From NCBI GenBank assembly GCA_016841205.1, contig JAENZP010000009.1, positions 5,808 to 65,274 of the forward strand: 59,467 nucleotides of DNA, written 5' to 3'. This stretch comes from Desulfoscipio geothermicus (GTDB lineage: Bacteria; Bacillota; Desulfotomaculia; Desulfotomaculales; Desulfallaceae). This document shows, piece by piece, positions 1-9,885 of this stretch. How positions within the stretch are numbered: the stretch's first letter is position 1; each line of letters opens with the position of its first letter. A program made the translations under genes and the position numbers. Under the pieces are notes generated by a model. The model was not told the origin of the DNA, did not search any database, and saw nothing but the letters and a program-made list of their open reading frames with translations.

Positions 1-545
1 CCAGACTCATTATTGTGGTCGGCAGTATTAATAGTAACCTGCCATCGGTTATTAGCGGCATCAAAGCTGCCCGTATACCAATAGATGTCATCCTGACCAT
101 TAGACTCGGTCCAAACCGGGAACGTGACAGTATTGACCCCCGACCCTGAATCGGTCACATTATTAGCGAATACAGAGAAGGATGTGTTACTGGTGGGACT
201 GCCACTATTAGTAAGAGAACCTGCAGTCGGCCCAACCGTATCTGTTTTCGCTTGAACCGTCACAATAGTAAAGCCAAGGAAGGAAACATTGTTGACATTA
301 TCATAACCGTAGGCGTGCACATTGTAATCACCTGACTCATTGTTGTGGTAGGCAGTATTAATGTTAACTGTCCAGCGGTTGTTTGCAGCATCAAAACTAC
401 CCGTGTACCACTTTAGGTCATCCTGCCCGCCGTTTTCGGTCCAGGCAGCGAATATCACACTGGCGACACCAGACGGGTCAGTAACCCCATTAGCGTAAAC
501 CGAGAACGAAGTTTCTATAGTCGAACTTCCACAGCTAGTAGTGAC
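1..545 (-). repeat. Tandem GBS-Bsp-like protein repeats inside the M4 protease
   Basis: Two direct copies of an approximately 100-residue unit. Both contain the phrases WYTGSFDAANNRW, NTA.HNNESGDYNVHAYGYD or its equivalent, and SFSV.AN.VTD. The second copy (protein order) is cut at base 1. They resemble the GBS-Bsp-like repeat family from memory. Nucleotide identity is high but not perfect, so the duplication is old enough to have diverged. Confidence 0.75.
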
Positions 546-3245
546 TGATACAGCGGTAGGTCCGGTATTATCACCTGACCCTTCGGAGGCTACAAAATCC
601 AAGCAAGTGCTTGCATTTGTAAAATTAATGTACTCAGGACTAAATGTATAACCCTGCTTACTTGGCGTTACCCTATAAGTGGTACCTAAGGCAAATCCGG
701 CTTGCATATAGGAACCAAAATCATCCGTTGCTGCTGCGGAAGGCAAACTTCCGCTTCCGGCAACCCTGGAAAAGGTCATTGTAACATCTGGGATTTTGGA
801 AGCACCTGCTTCCAGGCTTAAGGTGTAGTTACCCAGTTGGGTAGAATCATAACCATTAGCAATGATGTAATATGTTCCTGCTTCCGGTAAATAATAATAA
901 TCTTGGGATGACGGTATTCTAGAATTAGAACCTCCGTCACTGTCATCATTGTCATACAGTAAATTTTCATTTTCATCTAATAAAGCTAAATATGTGTCAA
1001 ATGTATTTGATATCATGGTTATGGCTATTGGTTGGTTAGCCGATGCTGTGAAGGAATATAAATCATAATATGATCCATCCTCGAAAGTATTATCGTTTAT
1101 GTCCAGAGTTCCTGAAACCGTGCTCCCAAGACTTATCGGTGTTGCCTCCGGTAATATGTAAGGCATTATAAATGCTGGTTTAGTAGCCTTTTTATTGATA
1201 TTTATTGGAGCTGCGCTTATGAGCTGACGATCTCCCTCAGATACACTGCCAAAAACGCTAAAGTTTGAACCTGCGGCAGGGAAATTAGCTGTTAAGTTAT
1301 ATGAATAATCGCCAAATTCACCACACCAATAATACACCATGAGATAATAAGATGCCGGTCTTATGCCTTCATAAGATAATACCTCAGGTATACCTATACC
1401 TTCGTTAGCTGACTGAGCTAATTCATTAAGATCAGCATCATAAAGGACTAAATCATAATCTCCTTTTATATTATTTAAAAACGCGTTGATTGTGCCGGCA
1501 GCGTTAGTTGTAAAAGTAAAAACATCATAATCTTCTGGATTAGAAATCTGACCATTATAAATGGTACCCTTTTGTATTGTGGTAGCAGTACTAGGATCAT
1601 TATTTGGTTCATAAGGGTCATCCTGTATCGGGTCGCCTACACCGACACTGTTCCAGGCATTAGTTACTGCTGTTACCTTGGTAGAAGCTAGACCGAAAAG
1701 ATCGGTCGCTGATTGAATTGTTGCTTGCTTAGCATCCGTGAATAGCGAGTAAGTAGTCAAGTATTGGTATGCTCTATACCAGATATTCCCGGCATCCTGA
1801 CGACTAATACCGCTGTTGACTACGTTAAAAAATGCTTTATTGGGAATGCCCGAGTTGCTGTGAACTCCACCCTCATCTTTTTCCGTATAAATATAATCAT
1901 CCACATGTGCAGGTTGGCCATATAAAGCCGGGTTGGACATAGACCTAAGTCCATCACCAGGTGTATCGGGTGTCCATACATCTTCGCCAATTAGCCATTG
2001 GTTATCGGGTTTATTTTCAATAAGGTTGCCAAATACATCCGACCATGATTCGTTTAACGCCCCTGGCTCGTACTGGTAATATAATACCTGTTCGCTATCA
2101 GTTACGGCGTGGGTTAATTCGTGGGCAACAATGTCACATGCTCCGCTTAACGCTTCGCTTTGATAGCCGTCCCCATCGCCAAATACAATTTCAAAACCGT
2201 CCCAAAACGCATTGTTATATTGGTTGCCAAAATGAACAGCCGTATTAATTTGTGTTCCCTGTCCATCGTAAGAGTTGCGCCCGTATTTGTTGTAATAATA
2301 ATCCCGAGCTTTTCCTGCGTAATAATGGGCATCAACTGCCGCCGGGTCGTTCCAGGTGGTATCGATATCGGTTTCTATTGTGCCCGGTAGACTATCCTCA
2401 TCTACGCTGTTATTCATCGTATGAGTTTGAATAACAGCATTCTTGGTTAAGTCACGCATGTAATATGTTCCGTTTTGTTTGTCTAGGTTGATGCTTTTGG
2501 TATCGCCCAGCACTCCGGTACCCGTACCTGTAGCAGCGGCCGTTTTGTTTAAATTAACTTTTTGTACTAGTGAACCATCTTGTGCATCGATAAAAACATC
2601 GTAGTAGACCAGTTCTCCAGTATCAATTGTAGAAACCCTTACCTTATATACCAGGTGATAAGTTTTCTTTCTTGTTTCATAGATATATAAATCGGATTTC
2701 GGAACTTTAATTTTTTTGACATCAGACAGGCCAAGAAGTCCTTTTGCTTTGTTGGTTGCCTCTGATGCCGACAGTTTGGCTTTGGTATTGATACCCTTTG
2801 CTTTAACTTCTGGGTCATAATAACCGTTTATTGAAGTTACATCGCCATCATTATTTGCGTGCACAACCATCTGGTATCCGAAAACGGGGATACCCTGGTA
2901 GATCTGCTGGAATTTAAAGGTTTTACCATAGCTATCGCTAATTTCTTTAAATAATATAAATTCTGAAGTTGCTGAATCCATTTTAAACAGGGCCTGGTTT
3001 TCTTTCAGCACCTTTAAGGCATCTGTTGCATAAAAAACTTTTAGGTCGGATATTTTCCCTCTAATAAAGGAAGGGATGCCTTTTTCATTATTAGTTAGAA
3101 CTATTTGTCTAAGGTTTGTTAGTTCTTTAATACTAGGAATTTTCTTGGTTTCATTATCCTCAGCGCAAGCTGCTATTGTAAAAATAAACAAATAAATAAT
3201 AATTATAACTAAAATTAAATATTTGTGGTTCTGCGGCTTCTTCAT
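1..3245 (-). CDS. M4 (thermolysin-type) metalloprotease lipoprotein with PPC and GBS-Bsp-like repeats, C-terminus cut by window
   Basis: Secreted zinc endopeptidase, 1081 residues visible and still open at the window edge. The ATG at 3245 follows a good AGGAGG site. Residues 1-27 form a signal peptide ending in a lipobox (IAAC, Cys27), so it is probably membrane-tethered. An FTP/PepSY-type propeptide follows. The catalytic domain has HELTH (His375, His379; bases 2109-2123) and NESWSD with Glu399, exactly the thermolysin spacing, then GGVHSNSG with the transition-state histidine. After the catalytic domain come two regions resembling bacterial pre-peptidase C-terminal domains (about 1250-1560 and 830-1140), then a carboxypeptidase-regulatory-like stretch, then two repeats like GBS-Bsp-like repeats (about 256-545, and 1-250 partial) sharing WYTGSFDAANNRW. 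Repeats and PPC domains suggest binding to wall or substrate. The family call is secure; the adhesive role is inference. Confidence 0.95.
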   Translation of the reverse strand, partial: MKKPQNHKYLILVIIIIYLFIFTIAACAEDNETKKIPSIKELTNLRQIVLTNNEKGIPSFIRGKISDLKVFYATDALKVLKENQALFKMDSATSEFILFKEISDSYGKTFKFQQIYQGIPVFGYQMVVHANNDGDVTSINGYYDPEVKAKGINTKAKLSASEATNKAKGLLGLSDVKKIKVPKSDLYIYETRKKTYHLVYKVRVSTIDTGELVYYDVFIDAQDGSLVQKVNLNKTAAATGTGTGVLGDTKSINLDKQNGTYYMRDLTKNAVIQTHTMNNSVDEDSLPGTIETDIDTTWNDPAAVDAHYYAGKARDYYYNKYGRNSYDGQGTQINTAVHFGNQYNNAFWDGFEIVFGDGDGYQSEALSGACDIVAHELTHAVTDSEQVLYYQYEPGALNESWSDVFGNLIENKPDNQWLIGEDVWTPDTPGDGLRSMSNPALYGQPAHVDDYIYTEKDEGGVHSNSGIPNKAFFNVVNSGISRQDAGNIWYRAYQYLTTYSLFTDAKQATIQSATDLFGLASTKVTAVTNAWNSVGVGDPIQDDPYEPNNDPSTATTIQKGTIYNGQISNPEDYDVFTFTTNAAGTINAFLNNIKGDYDLVLYDADLNELAQSANEGIGIPEVLSYEGIRPASYYLMVYYWCGEFGDYSYNLTANFPAAGSNFSVFGSVSEGDRQLISAAPININKKATKPAFIMPYILPEATPISLGSTVSGTLDINDNTFEDGSYYDLYSFTASANQPIAITMISNTFDTYLALLDENENLLYDNDDSDGGSNSRIPSSQDYYYLPEAGTYYIIANGYDSTQLGNYTLSLEAGASKIPDVTMTFSRVAGSGSLPSAAATDDFGSYMQAGFALGTTYRVTPSKQGYTFSPEYINFTNASTCLDFVASEGSGDNTGPTAVSVTTSCGSSTIETSFSVYANGVTDPSGVASVIFAAWTENGGQDDLKWYTGSFDAANNRWTVNINTAYHNNESGDYNVHAYGYDNVNNVSFLGFTIVTVQAKTDTVGPTAGSLTNSGSPTSNTSFSVFANNVTDSGSGVNTVTFPVWTESNGQDDIYWYTGSFDAANNRWQVTINTADHNNES

Positions 3246-3870
3246 TAGCACTTTTTTTAAACCTCCTACTGATAACTGATTAGTTGCTAGTCTTTTATCA
3301 TCAACCAATACCTCCAATTCTATATTTCCAGTTGGTTAGATAAGTCGTCATAGTTGTGTTCTACAAAATTTAATATTTTTTCACCAGCACCCCCTTTTTG
3401 TGGTAATTGTTTGTGTAATAATATATAGGCGTAGATAATTTAGTTAATTTTACATTATCTTGGCATTGGTATGGTATTTTAACAATACATATTATTTTTT
3501 TTCTTTTTAGATCCTTCTGAGAATGAAAAAAATGGCAAACTATTTACGCGCTAAGTTTTTTATGGTGAATAAACTCCTGCCGATGTAACCCTAGGTAGGG
3601 GATTTTTGTTCGCTCGCTATGTCTACTGAGTTGATAGGGTTGAAAAGACATCATCGGCCATGGTGTCACTGGTTAGTGGGGTTTGCGTCTCTAATTATTC
3701 GATTTGAACCTGATATTTAGTGGTTTGCGTCGTTTATTAAGCCATAATTACGTCGTTATGCAGGATTTGGCCTTAAAGTATCGAAATGTAGTCAGGTAAG
3801 GAACAACTTGCCAGATTAATACGTCATATAACTAAACACCAGATAAATTAATTAGGAGGGATTTGGAATT
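3246..3870. other. 625-bp intergenic region, divergent from M4 protease and acidic protein
   Basis: Contains the ribosome site and leader of the protease on the minus strand and the leader of the acidic protein on the plus strand. It is AT-rich near 3400-3520. I see no ORF, no convincing terminator and no promoter pair that meets consensus well enough to call. Confidence 0.5.
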
Positions 3871-4887
3871 ATGAAAAGGAGAGTTTTGGTATTACTTATA
3901 ACGGTAGCTATGCTGTTGGCTTTTGGTGGTATGGCGGAAGCGACGGTGGCAAATAAGCAAATTAAGGTTAATTATAACAATGTAAAAATATATACTAATG
4001 GGAAATTGATTAGCTTATCAGCCGACCAGGAACCTTTTATTTTGAACGGTGTTACTTTTGTTCCACTGCGAGCGGCCGGGTTAGCATTAAATAGTACTGT
4101 AAACTGGGAGGGTACAACAAAAACTATCTATATAACCGACGGCACTGCCAAGGCAAACAGCGATTTTGCTGCACAGCTGGCGCAAAAGAATCAGGAAATT
4201 GCCGATTTGAAAAAGCAAGTCATAGAATTACAAGCAAAATTGGATGAAGATTTAAGCGATCTGGAAGATGATCTGTTGGATGATTTTGATGAACTGGAAG
4301 ATGTGGATATAGATGACATCAAGCTGGACGGCGACGAGGATGAAGTTGAAGTTGAAGTCGAAGTGGATCTGGACGATTATGAAGACGAATGGGCGGATTT
4401 ATCGGACAGTGATATAGAAGACTGGCTGGATGATCTGGTTGATTATATTCAGGATGAGCTAACGGACGATACGGTGATTGAGGGTATGATTTGCAGTACG
4501 GATGATGATGAATTAGTAGAATTTTATAAAGAAGGCGATGACAGACTGGAAGTGGATTTTAACGATGAAGACTTCCGCGATAGGGCTTCTGGTGTAGAAG
4601 ATAGCCTGATGGATGAAACATTTGAAATAGATGATTTGGAATTTACAGTATTCTATATCAACTATGATGATGAGGAGGTTAAAGTGAAATTTGAAGCAGA
4701 GGATTCCGACTGTGCGGCACAATGGGAGGATCTAAGCGAAGATACTATTGAAGATGATCAGGAGGATATTGGGGAAGATATAGCCGATGAATTTGAGGAT
4801 GAGGATGTTACCGTTGAAACTGTAAGATTATATTTTTTTGATGAAGACGATAACTTGCTTGATAGTTACAGGTATTATGTAGACTAA
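3871..4887 (+). CDS. Secreted copper-amine-oxidase-N-like domain protein with a very acidic C-terminal region
   Basis: 338 aa. ATG at 3871 follows AGGAGGG. A signal peptide (residues 1-25) precedes a domain of about 70 residues typical of the stalk domain named copper amine oxidase N-terminal (VPLRAAG, then VNWEGTTKTIYI). These domains are common in clostridial surface proteins and do not imply oxidase activity. A short coiled coil follows (residues 95-130), then about 200 residues exceptionally rich in Asp and Glu, including an alternating EVEVEVEVDLDD run. Such acidity suggests calcium or other cation binding, or an extended wall-spanning stalk; both are inference. It stands alone, followed by a strong terminator at 5022. 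Confidence 0.8.
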   Translation: MKRRVLVLLITVAMLLAFGGMAEATVANKQIKVNYNNVKIYTNGKLISLSADQEPFILNGVTFVPLRAAGLALNSTVNWEGTTKTIYITDGTAKANSDFAAQLAQKNQEIADLKKQVIELQAKLDEDLSDLEDDLLDDFDELEDVDIDDIKLDGDEDEVEVEVEVDLDDYEDEWADLSDSDIEDWLDDLVDYIQDELTDDTVIEGMICSTDDDELVEFYKEGDDRLEVDFNDEDFRDRASGVEDSLMDETFEIDDLEFTVFYINYDDEEVKVKFEAEDSDCAAQWEDLSEDTIEDDQEDIGEDIADEFEDEDVTVETVRLYFFDEDDNLLDSYRYYVD

Positions 4888-5021
4888 ACCATTTACCGGG
4901 GTGTTGCCATAGAAAGGAGCAGGTTTTAGCTCAACACCTGTAGATTATGTATACATGATGGCGACCAGTATTAAAGGCAATTGGGAAAGGTTCTTGCTTG
5001 CCCAAAGCAAAGCTCTATAAT

Positions 5022-5063
5022 AAAAAGCCCCTTGCCAGATATATTGGTAAGGGGCTTTTTTAT
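5022..5063 (+). terminator. Rho-independent terminator
   Basis: Long GC-containing stem AAAAGCCCCTTGCCA paired with TTGGTAAGGGGCTTTT, loop about 6 nt, ending in a T run. The symmetrical A and T runs allow bidirectional function. It closes the acidic-protein transcript. Confidence 0.9.
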
Positions 5064-5200
5064 ATCCTATGGATAATTGATGTGTGCCGGGACGTTTTCG
5101 AGGTCCTTGCCAGGTTCACAAAAAACTCAATATGCAGGAAATGCACCTGCCTTGTCGAAGTAGAAAACCATCATATATAAAAAAATGGAGGTTTTGTGCA

Positions 5201-5650
5201 GTGAGAAATATGAAGATTAAGGCTGTGATGGTATCCCTGCTGCTCATGGTAACGGCCATAATCGGCTATACAGGTTTGGCTGCAGCCAACAGTGGTGACC
5301 CCGGTTCTACCAGTGATCCCCTGGTCACCAAAAGTTTTGTAGTAAAGTATGTGCAGGAATATATTAGTAGCCTGGGCTCTTTGGGTGGCTCCGGCTCTTT
5401 GGAATGGAGCGTTGACGAACTTGAAGCCGGCCAGGAATTTATTGGTAAGGCCGGTACCGAAATCATCGTGCGCAGCGGCAGCGCTGTGGTGGTGGATCCC
5501 AGCGGCGGTGGTATACCCGACCTGACAGACGGGAAAAACGTCATGGCTGGTCAATTGGTGGGAAACAATCACTTGCTTAGCTTGCCCAAGTCTGACGGCA
5601 GAGGTATTCAGGCACAAAAACCAACTATCATTATGTACCGGGGATTTTAA
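5201..5650 (+). CDS. Small secreted protein of unknown function
   Basis: 149 aa from the GTG at 5201, chosen because TGGAGG lies about 9 nt upstream; ATG 5210 is a second option. A signal peptide (about 28 residues, cleavage near AAANSGD) precedes a short segment DPLVTKSFVVKYVQEYI that reads like an amphipathic helix, a Gly/Ser-rich linker, and a compact beta-rich domain with AGQEFIGKAGTEIIVRSG. I recall similar short proteins of unknown function in clostridia, built as a DPLV(T/S) helix plus an AGTEIILRSG domain. It could not be assigned. The downstream neighbour is the FAD oxidoreductase, and the synteny may mean a shared envelope role. Confidence 0.75.
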   Translation: MRNMKIKAVMVSLLLMVTAIIGYTGLAAANSGDPGSTSDPLVTKSFVVKYVQEYISSLGSLGGSGSLEWSVDELEAGQEFIGKAGTEIIVRSGSAVVVDPSGGGIPDLTDGKNVMAGQLVGNNHLLSLPKSDGRGIQAQKPTIIMYRGF

Positions 5651-5872
5651 GTATAACGGGGGGCGGGAGATGGCTATACTCGGGATATGGACTAATGGCT
5701 TTACGGCTGGGTATAACCAATACGAAACCTTCCGTTTAAATCTGTCGACTGGCAGGTGCGTTTTTTATGACGCAAATAACCTGTGAGTAAACAATGTGAG
5801 GCGAAAGTCTGGCTCTGTTTCGGGCTTTTTGAATGCCCGTCACTTTAGTGAGGGGGAAAGGTTTGTAATTAG
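5651..5872. other. Intergenic leader with small hairpins, no riboswitch recognised
   Basis: 222 bp between the small secreted protein and the FAD oxidoreductase. It holds a hairpin TGCGT/ACGCA around 5757-5775 and CGGGC/GCCCG around 5821-5839, followed by AGGGGGAAAGG, the ribosome site of the next gene. The sequence did not match any riboswitch class I know. Confidence 0.4.
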
Positions 5873-7759
5873 TTGATTAAGATTAATATAAAGTTGGCTT
5901 TATTGGCCCTGCTGGTCGGGGTGGCAGTTATAGCGTTGGCTTATGTGGCTATCAACAGCATTATAAATAGAGATACAAAAAACAATTATCTGCTCCCGCC
6001 CTGCCAAGTGAAGGACGCTTATGATTTAGTCGTTGTGGGTGGCGATCCTGAAGGAGTGGCTGCCGCAGTGTCAGGAGCACGGAACGGCGTTAATGTTTTA
6101 CTGGTGGATACCAGGTCAGAGCTGGGGGGGCTGATGACCAGGGGGTGGCTGAACAGTTTAGATATGAACTACGGCCCCGACGGTGAGATTTTAAATAAAG
6201 GCATATTTCAGGAGTTTTATGACCAAGTGGAGGGCGACTCCTTTGATGTGCAAACCGCCGTCCGTGTTTTTAACCGGCTGGTTAACGGTGAAGAAAATCT
6301 TACCGTGCTGCTTAACGCTGAAAATGTAGCACCTATTGTGAATGGCGTTGAAGACGGGCTGCCGGGCAGCAGGGTGGTCACGGGCATTAAGCTGGTCCAT
6401 GATAGTGTGTCCAGACAAATTAGTGCCCAAAGTATTATTGATGCTACCCAGGACGGGGACATGGCCGCCTTGGCCGGTGTGCCCTTTAGTCTGGGCCAGG
6501 AAGATATAGGCAGGAAGTCCAGTCTAATGGCGGTCACTCTGGTATTCAGGTTGGAAAATGTGAGATTGCTGGACTGGTTGAAAATCCGTTTTTATTTGAC
6601 CTTTACCGATGATAGCAAAAGCACTGGTGCCAACAAATACAGCGCCTGGGGTTTTTATGACCGGACATCCTTATACAAGCCCTCTACTGACAGGCTTTTT
6701 TTGAGGGGTCTAAATATTGGTCGGCAAAATGACGGTAGCTTACTGGTCAACGCGCTGATGATTTACAATGTTAACCCACTTGACCCTAATTCCAGACAGG
6801 AGGCCAGGAAAATAGCTATCCGGGAAATGCCCACTATTGTAGATTTTTTCAACAAGAACATACCAGGTTTAAGTAGAGCGAGCTTGGGTGGAGTAGCACC
6901 AGAGCTATACGTGCGTGAATCAAGGCATATTTGGGGTGAATACCGTTTGACCTTGGATGATGTACTGGAAAACAGGGATTTTGACGATAGGATAGCCTTC
7001 GGTTCATATCCCGTGGACATGCAGCCAACTGATCCTGGCATTCCAGGTATAATAATCGGCAGGCCTATGCAATATTCTGTACCCTTCCGGTGTTTGGTGC
7101 CGAAGCGGGTGGACGGACTGTTGGTATTGGGCAGAGCGGCCAGTTTTGATTCTCTGGCCCATGGCAGCGCTAGAACGGTTCCCGTGGGAATGGCCGCTGG
7201 ACAGGCCGCCGGCGCGGCAGCGGCACTGGCTGCAGAACAACAATTAACCTTCCGGGAAATGGCCGCTAACAAACAGGTAATTACTGAATTACAGCGTAGA
7301 TTAAAGGAACAGGGTATGGAGTTAGAACCTTTTCACATAGTCAACGAATTGGCAGATCACGAATCGTACACTGGTTTAAAATTTGTACGTGGGCTTGGTT
7401 TGGCCTCGGGTGGATATAATAATGATTATCGATTGGATCAGGATATCGCTGAGCAAAGATTTATTAATATTTTATTCCAGGTAGTTAAGCAAACCGGCCT
7501 GGATATTCAGGAATACCCAGCACTTTATCCTGAGGGAAATATCTTTAACCTGCATGATGCCAGTTATATGCTGGTTAAATTTCTGGGATTGAATTTGAGC
7601 AAACAAGAATCATTGGATTACCTTGCAGAAAAAGGTGTTTTCAAGGGGCATGAAAATTACTGGCAGGGTTATATGGACCATGAAAAACCGTTAAGCCACG
7701 GGGCAGCTTATTTGTTAATAAAAGAATTTGTTGATATATTGCGAGATAAAGGAAAATAG
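5873..7759 (+). CDS. Membrane-anchored FAD-dependent oxidoreductase (FAD_oxidored family)
   Basis: 628 aa from TTG 5873, with AGGGGGAAAGG upstream. An N-terminal membrane helix (residues 7-31) is followed by a Rossmann FAD-binding segment DLVVVGGDPEGVAAAVSGA, then ELGGLMTRGWLNSLDMN, as in the FAD_oxidored family. A second nucleotide-binding element, VDGLLVLGRAASFDSLAHGS...GQAAGAAAALA (positions 7110-7230), is typical of the C-terminal FAD contact. The last 130 residues look like an added domain. Substrate is unknown. The family is often seen near CsaB/DUF5693 genes, so an envelope-linked redox role is possible but is only inferred. It is probably co-transcribed with the next gene (50-nt gap). 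Confidence 0.85.
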   Translation: MIKINIKLALLALLVGVAVIALAYVAINSIINRDTKNNYLLPPCQVKDAYDLVVVGGDPEGVAAAVSGARNGVNVLLVDTRSELGGLMTRGWLNSLDMNYGPDGEILNKGIFQEFYDQVEGDSFDVQTAVRVFNRLVNGEENLTVLLNAENVAPIVNGVEDGLPGSRVVTGIKLVHDSVSRQISAQSIIDATQDGDMAALAGVPFSLGQEDIGRKSSLMAVTLVFRLENVRLLDWLKIRFYLTFTDDSKSTGANKYSAWGFYDRTSLYKPSTDRLFLRGLNIGRQNDGSLLVNALMIYNVNPLDPNSRQEARKIAIREMPTIVDFFNKNIPGLSRASLGGVAPELYVRESRHIWGEYRLTLDDVLENRDFDDRIAFGSYPVDMQPTDPGIPGIIIGRPMQYSVPFRCLVPKRVDGLLVLGRAASFDSLAHGSARTVPVGMAAGQAAGAAAALAAEQQLTFREMAANKQVITELQRRLKEQGMELEPFHIVNELADHESYTGLKFVRGLGLASGGYNNDYRLDQDIAEQRFINILFQVVKQTGLDIQEYPALYPEGNIFNLHDASYMLVKFLGLNLSKQESLDYLAEKGVFKGHENYWQGYMDHEKPLSHGAAYLLIKEFVDILRDKGK

Positions 7760-7809
7760 GTGGTTCGCTTTGAGTCAAGGTTTGCCAATCAGCCGTTGGG
7801 GGTATTAAT

Positions 7810-9771
7810 TTGAGCGAGAATAAGTGGAAGATATTATTGATCACAATAATTATTATATCAATATTGGCCGCGGGGTATATGGCCTATCAAAGGCATGTGC
7901 TGGAAAAGAATAACCAAAGTGTGGCCATATCGGTTGTTTTTGATGAGGCAGCATCACTTGCCCGAATGAATGGCCTCAGTACAGTGCAAGTGCTGGATAA
8001 GTTTAAGGAGCAGGGAGTAAACACTGTATTAATTAAGGAGCCCACTGTTTTTGACGCCGAAGCCAACGGTGAATTATTGATGCGTACCGGCAGTGAACTG
8101 CTTTTACCGGGTAACACCACCATATGGCAGCAATTTGGCGAACAATTCCGGGAGCAAATAAAACCGGATCACCGTTATCTAATAATTTTTAATCCTGATG
8201 TATACAAAAGGATTCAGGGACAGCTGCAAGCCAAGAAAGTACATATTCGATCCTGGGAAGGTAGAGAGGGAACGAATATTTATATCATAGATGTTGCCTA
8301 TAACTTAGGCCTGTTTGAACAAATGGGTCTGGGCTTCCCGGCCAGGGCCGTGGATGAAGTGAATGCTGCCGGGTTAAAGGTTATGGTGCAGGTGCGCACC
8401 TGGAATCAGGTAACCCCGGAGGGATTAACTTATGTTCTTCGGGAACTAAAGAAGATACCCAGTTTGTCCGGTGTATTATTTAATGATCCCGTATTACCCG
8501 GTTTTCCTGAACAGGTCAGTCTCCTCTCATATTTAATGGAGGAACTTGATGTTCCCTTGGTGCAGATTGAGTTTTCCAACCAGAAAGGTCTGGCGAAATT
8601 GGGCCTGCTGCTGGACAAAAACGTGGTAAGGCTGCATACGCTGACCTTAGAGGAAGATATCAAGAAAGATTACGATATCGCTGCCATGGTGGACCGGTTT
8701 AGCCTGGCGGCTACGGAACGCAACATTAGGGTTTTGCTTCTTCATACCTACATGAAAACCGATGTGCCGGATATGCTGGCATTTAACCTTCAATTGATCC
8801 AAGAGACCCGTGAAAAACTTGAGGCTGAAGGGCTGCAGTTGGGTGAGGCATCAGTGCTGCAACCCTTGGAAATATCTCGGTTTGTATTGTTTGTAATCGG
8901 GTTGGGTGTCATTGCCGGAGTAATGCTGCTTGCTCTAATGATTGGCTGGACAAGAATAGCCATTGGCTGCGGTATCCTAGGTCTTATTGCCTGGACCGGG
9001 TTGTTGGTTGTGGATATGGTAGGACCGGCCCGAAAAATAATGGCCTTCATTGCGGTGGTGGTTTTTCCCACCTTGTCCGTGATGCTTAATGTACGCCAGG
9101 GCGGTTCCCCGGTGGGATATAGTGTGTTATTATTGTTGCGAACTTCTCTTTACTCGCTGGTCGGAGCATGGCTAATGGTTGGTTTGCTGGGTGATGTTGG
9201 ATTCATGCTTAAACTGGATCAGTTTACCGGTGTCAAACTGGCCCACGTGGTCCCTTTGCTGCTCTTAACAGCAATATTCTTTTTCATGGGAGCAAAAGGC
9301 GAAGGTAACTGGCAGCGAAAACTGCAGAACTTGTTGGGTCAACCGGTGCTGGTAAAGTTCGTCATTGTTGGGGGGATATTATTGGTGGCGCTGCTGGTTT
9401 ATGTCTCCCGTACCGGCAACGAATCCGCGGCTATATCTCCCCTGGAATTGCATTTTCGTACTTTGCTGGATAATATTTTGGGCGTGCGGCCCCGCACCAA
9501 GGAATTTTTGCTGGGGCACCCGTTAATGCTGCTGCTGTTATACTTGGGTTATCGGAACAATAATTATTTGCCGCTGCTATTGGGCGGGGCCATTGGACAA
9601 ATCTCCCTGGTTAACACTTACGCTCATATCCACACCCCCCTGGTTATATCTTTAACCCGCAGTTTGCACGGTCTATGGCTAGGTATTATAGTCGGCATGG
9701 CGTTGATTGCCCTCTGGCGTATTGGGGAAAACCTACTCATCACGCGCCTGGGCTGGTTGCGGGGAGATTGA
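7810..9771 (+). CDS. DUF5693-like polytopic membrane protein
   Basis: 653 aa from TTG 7810, with GGGGGT about 7 nt upstream. Residues 10-28 form a membrane anchor, residues about 35-350 a probable extracytoplasmic domain, and from about 355 onward there are seven or more hydrophobic helices. Motifs near the C-terminus (YAHIHTPLVISLTRSLHGLW) match what I remember of DUF5693 proteins, which neighbour csaB in Firmicutes with S-layers. Function is not established. The linkage to CsaB and TagA-like genes suggests a role in secondary wall polymer export or modification (inference). Confidence 0.8.
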   Translation: MSENKWKILLITIIIISILAAGYMAYQRHVLEKNNQSVAISVVFDEAASLARMNGLSTVQVLDKFKEQGVNTVLIKEPTVFDAEANGELLMRTGSELLLPGNTTIWQQFGEQFREQIKPDHRYLIIFNPDVYKRIQGQLQAKKVHIRSWEGREGTNIYIIDVAYNLGLFEQMGLGFPARAVDEVNAAGLKVMVQVRTWNQVTPEGLTYVLRELKKIPSLSGVLFNDPVLPGFPEQVSLLSYLMEELDVPLVQIEFSNQKGLAKLGLLLDKNVVRLHTLTLEEDIKKDYDIAAMVDRFSLAATERNIRVLLLHTYMKTDVPDMLAFNLQLIQETREKLEAEGLQLGEASVLQPLEISRFVLFVIGLGVIAGVMLLALMIGWTRIAIGCGILGLIAWTGLLVVDMVGPARKIMAFIAVVVFPTLSVMLNVRQGGSPVGYSVLLLLRTSLYSLVGAWLMVGLLGDVGFMLKLDQFTGVKLAHVVPLLLLTAIFFFMGAKGEGNWQRKLQNLLGQPVLVKFVIVGGILLVALLVYVSRTGNESAAISPLELHFRTLLDNILGVRPRTKEFLLGHPLMLLLLYLGYRNNNYLPLLLGGAIGQISLVNTYAHIHTPLVISLTRSLHGLWLGIIVGMALIALWRIGENLLITRLGWLRGD

Positions 9772-9885
9772 AGCAGCTATTAGAATGTTCCTTAATTGAT
9801 CTGTACATTGAAATTTTTCATAGCATTAATTTTTATGCAACAAATGACAGCTCTTTTACGTCAAAAATATATACCGGGTGATAAT

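Noticed and set aside
2045-2434. Short plus-strand frames around 2.0-2.4 kb
   Set aside because: They lie antisense to the HELTH-containing catalytic domain of the M4 protease, whose frame is intact.
5651-5872. Possible riboswitch before the FAD oxidoreductase (contains GACGCAAATAA)
   Set aside because: Resembles part of the c-di-GMP-I core, but the tetraloop hairpin, GGGTCTA and GATTGCC parts are missing.
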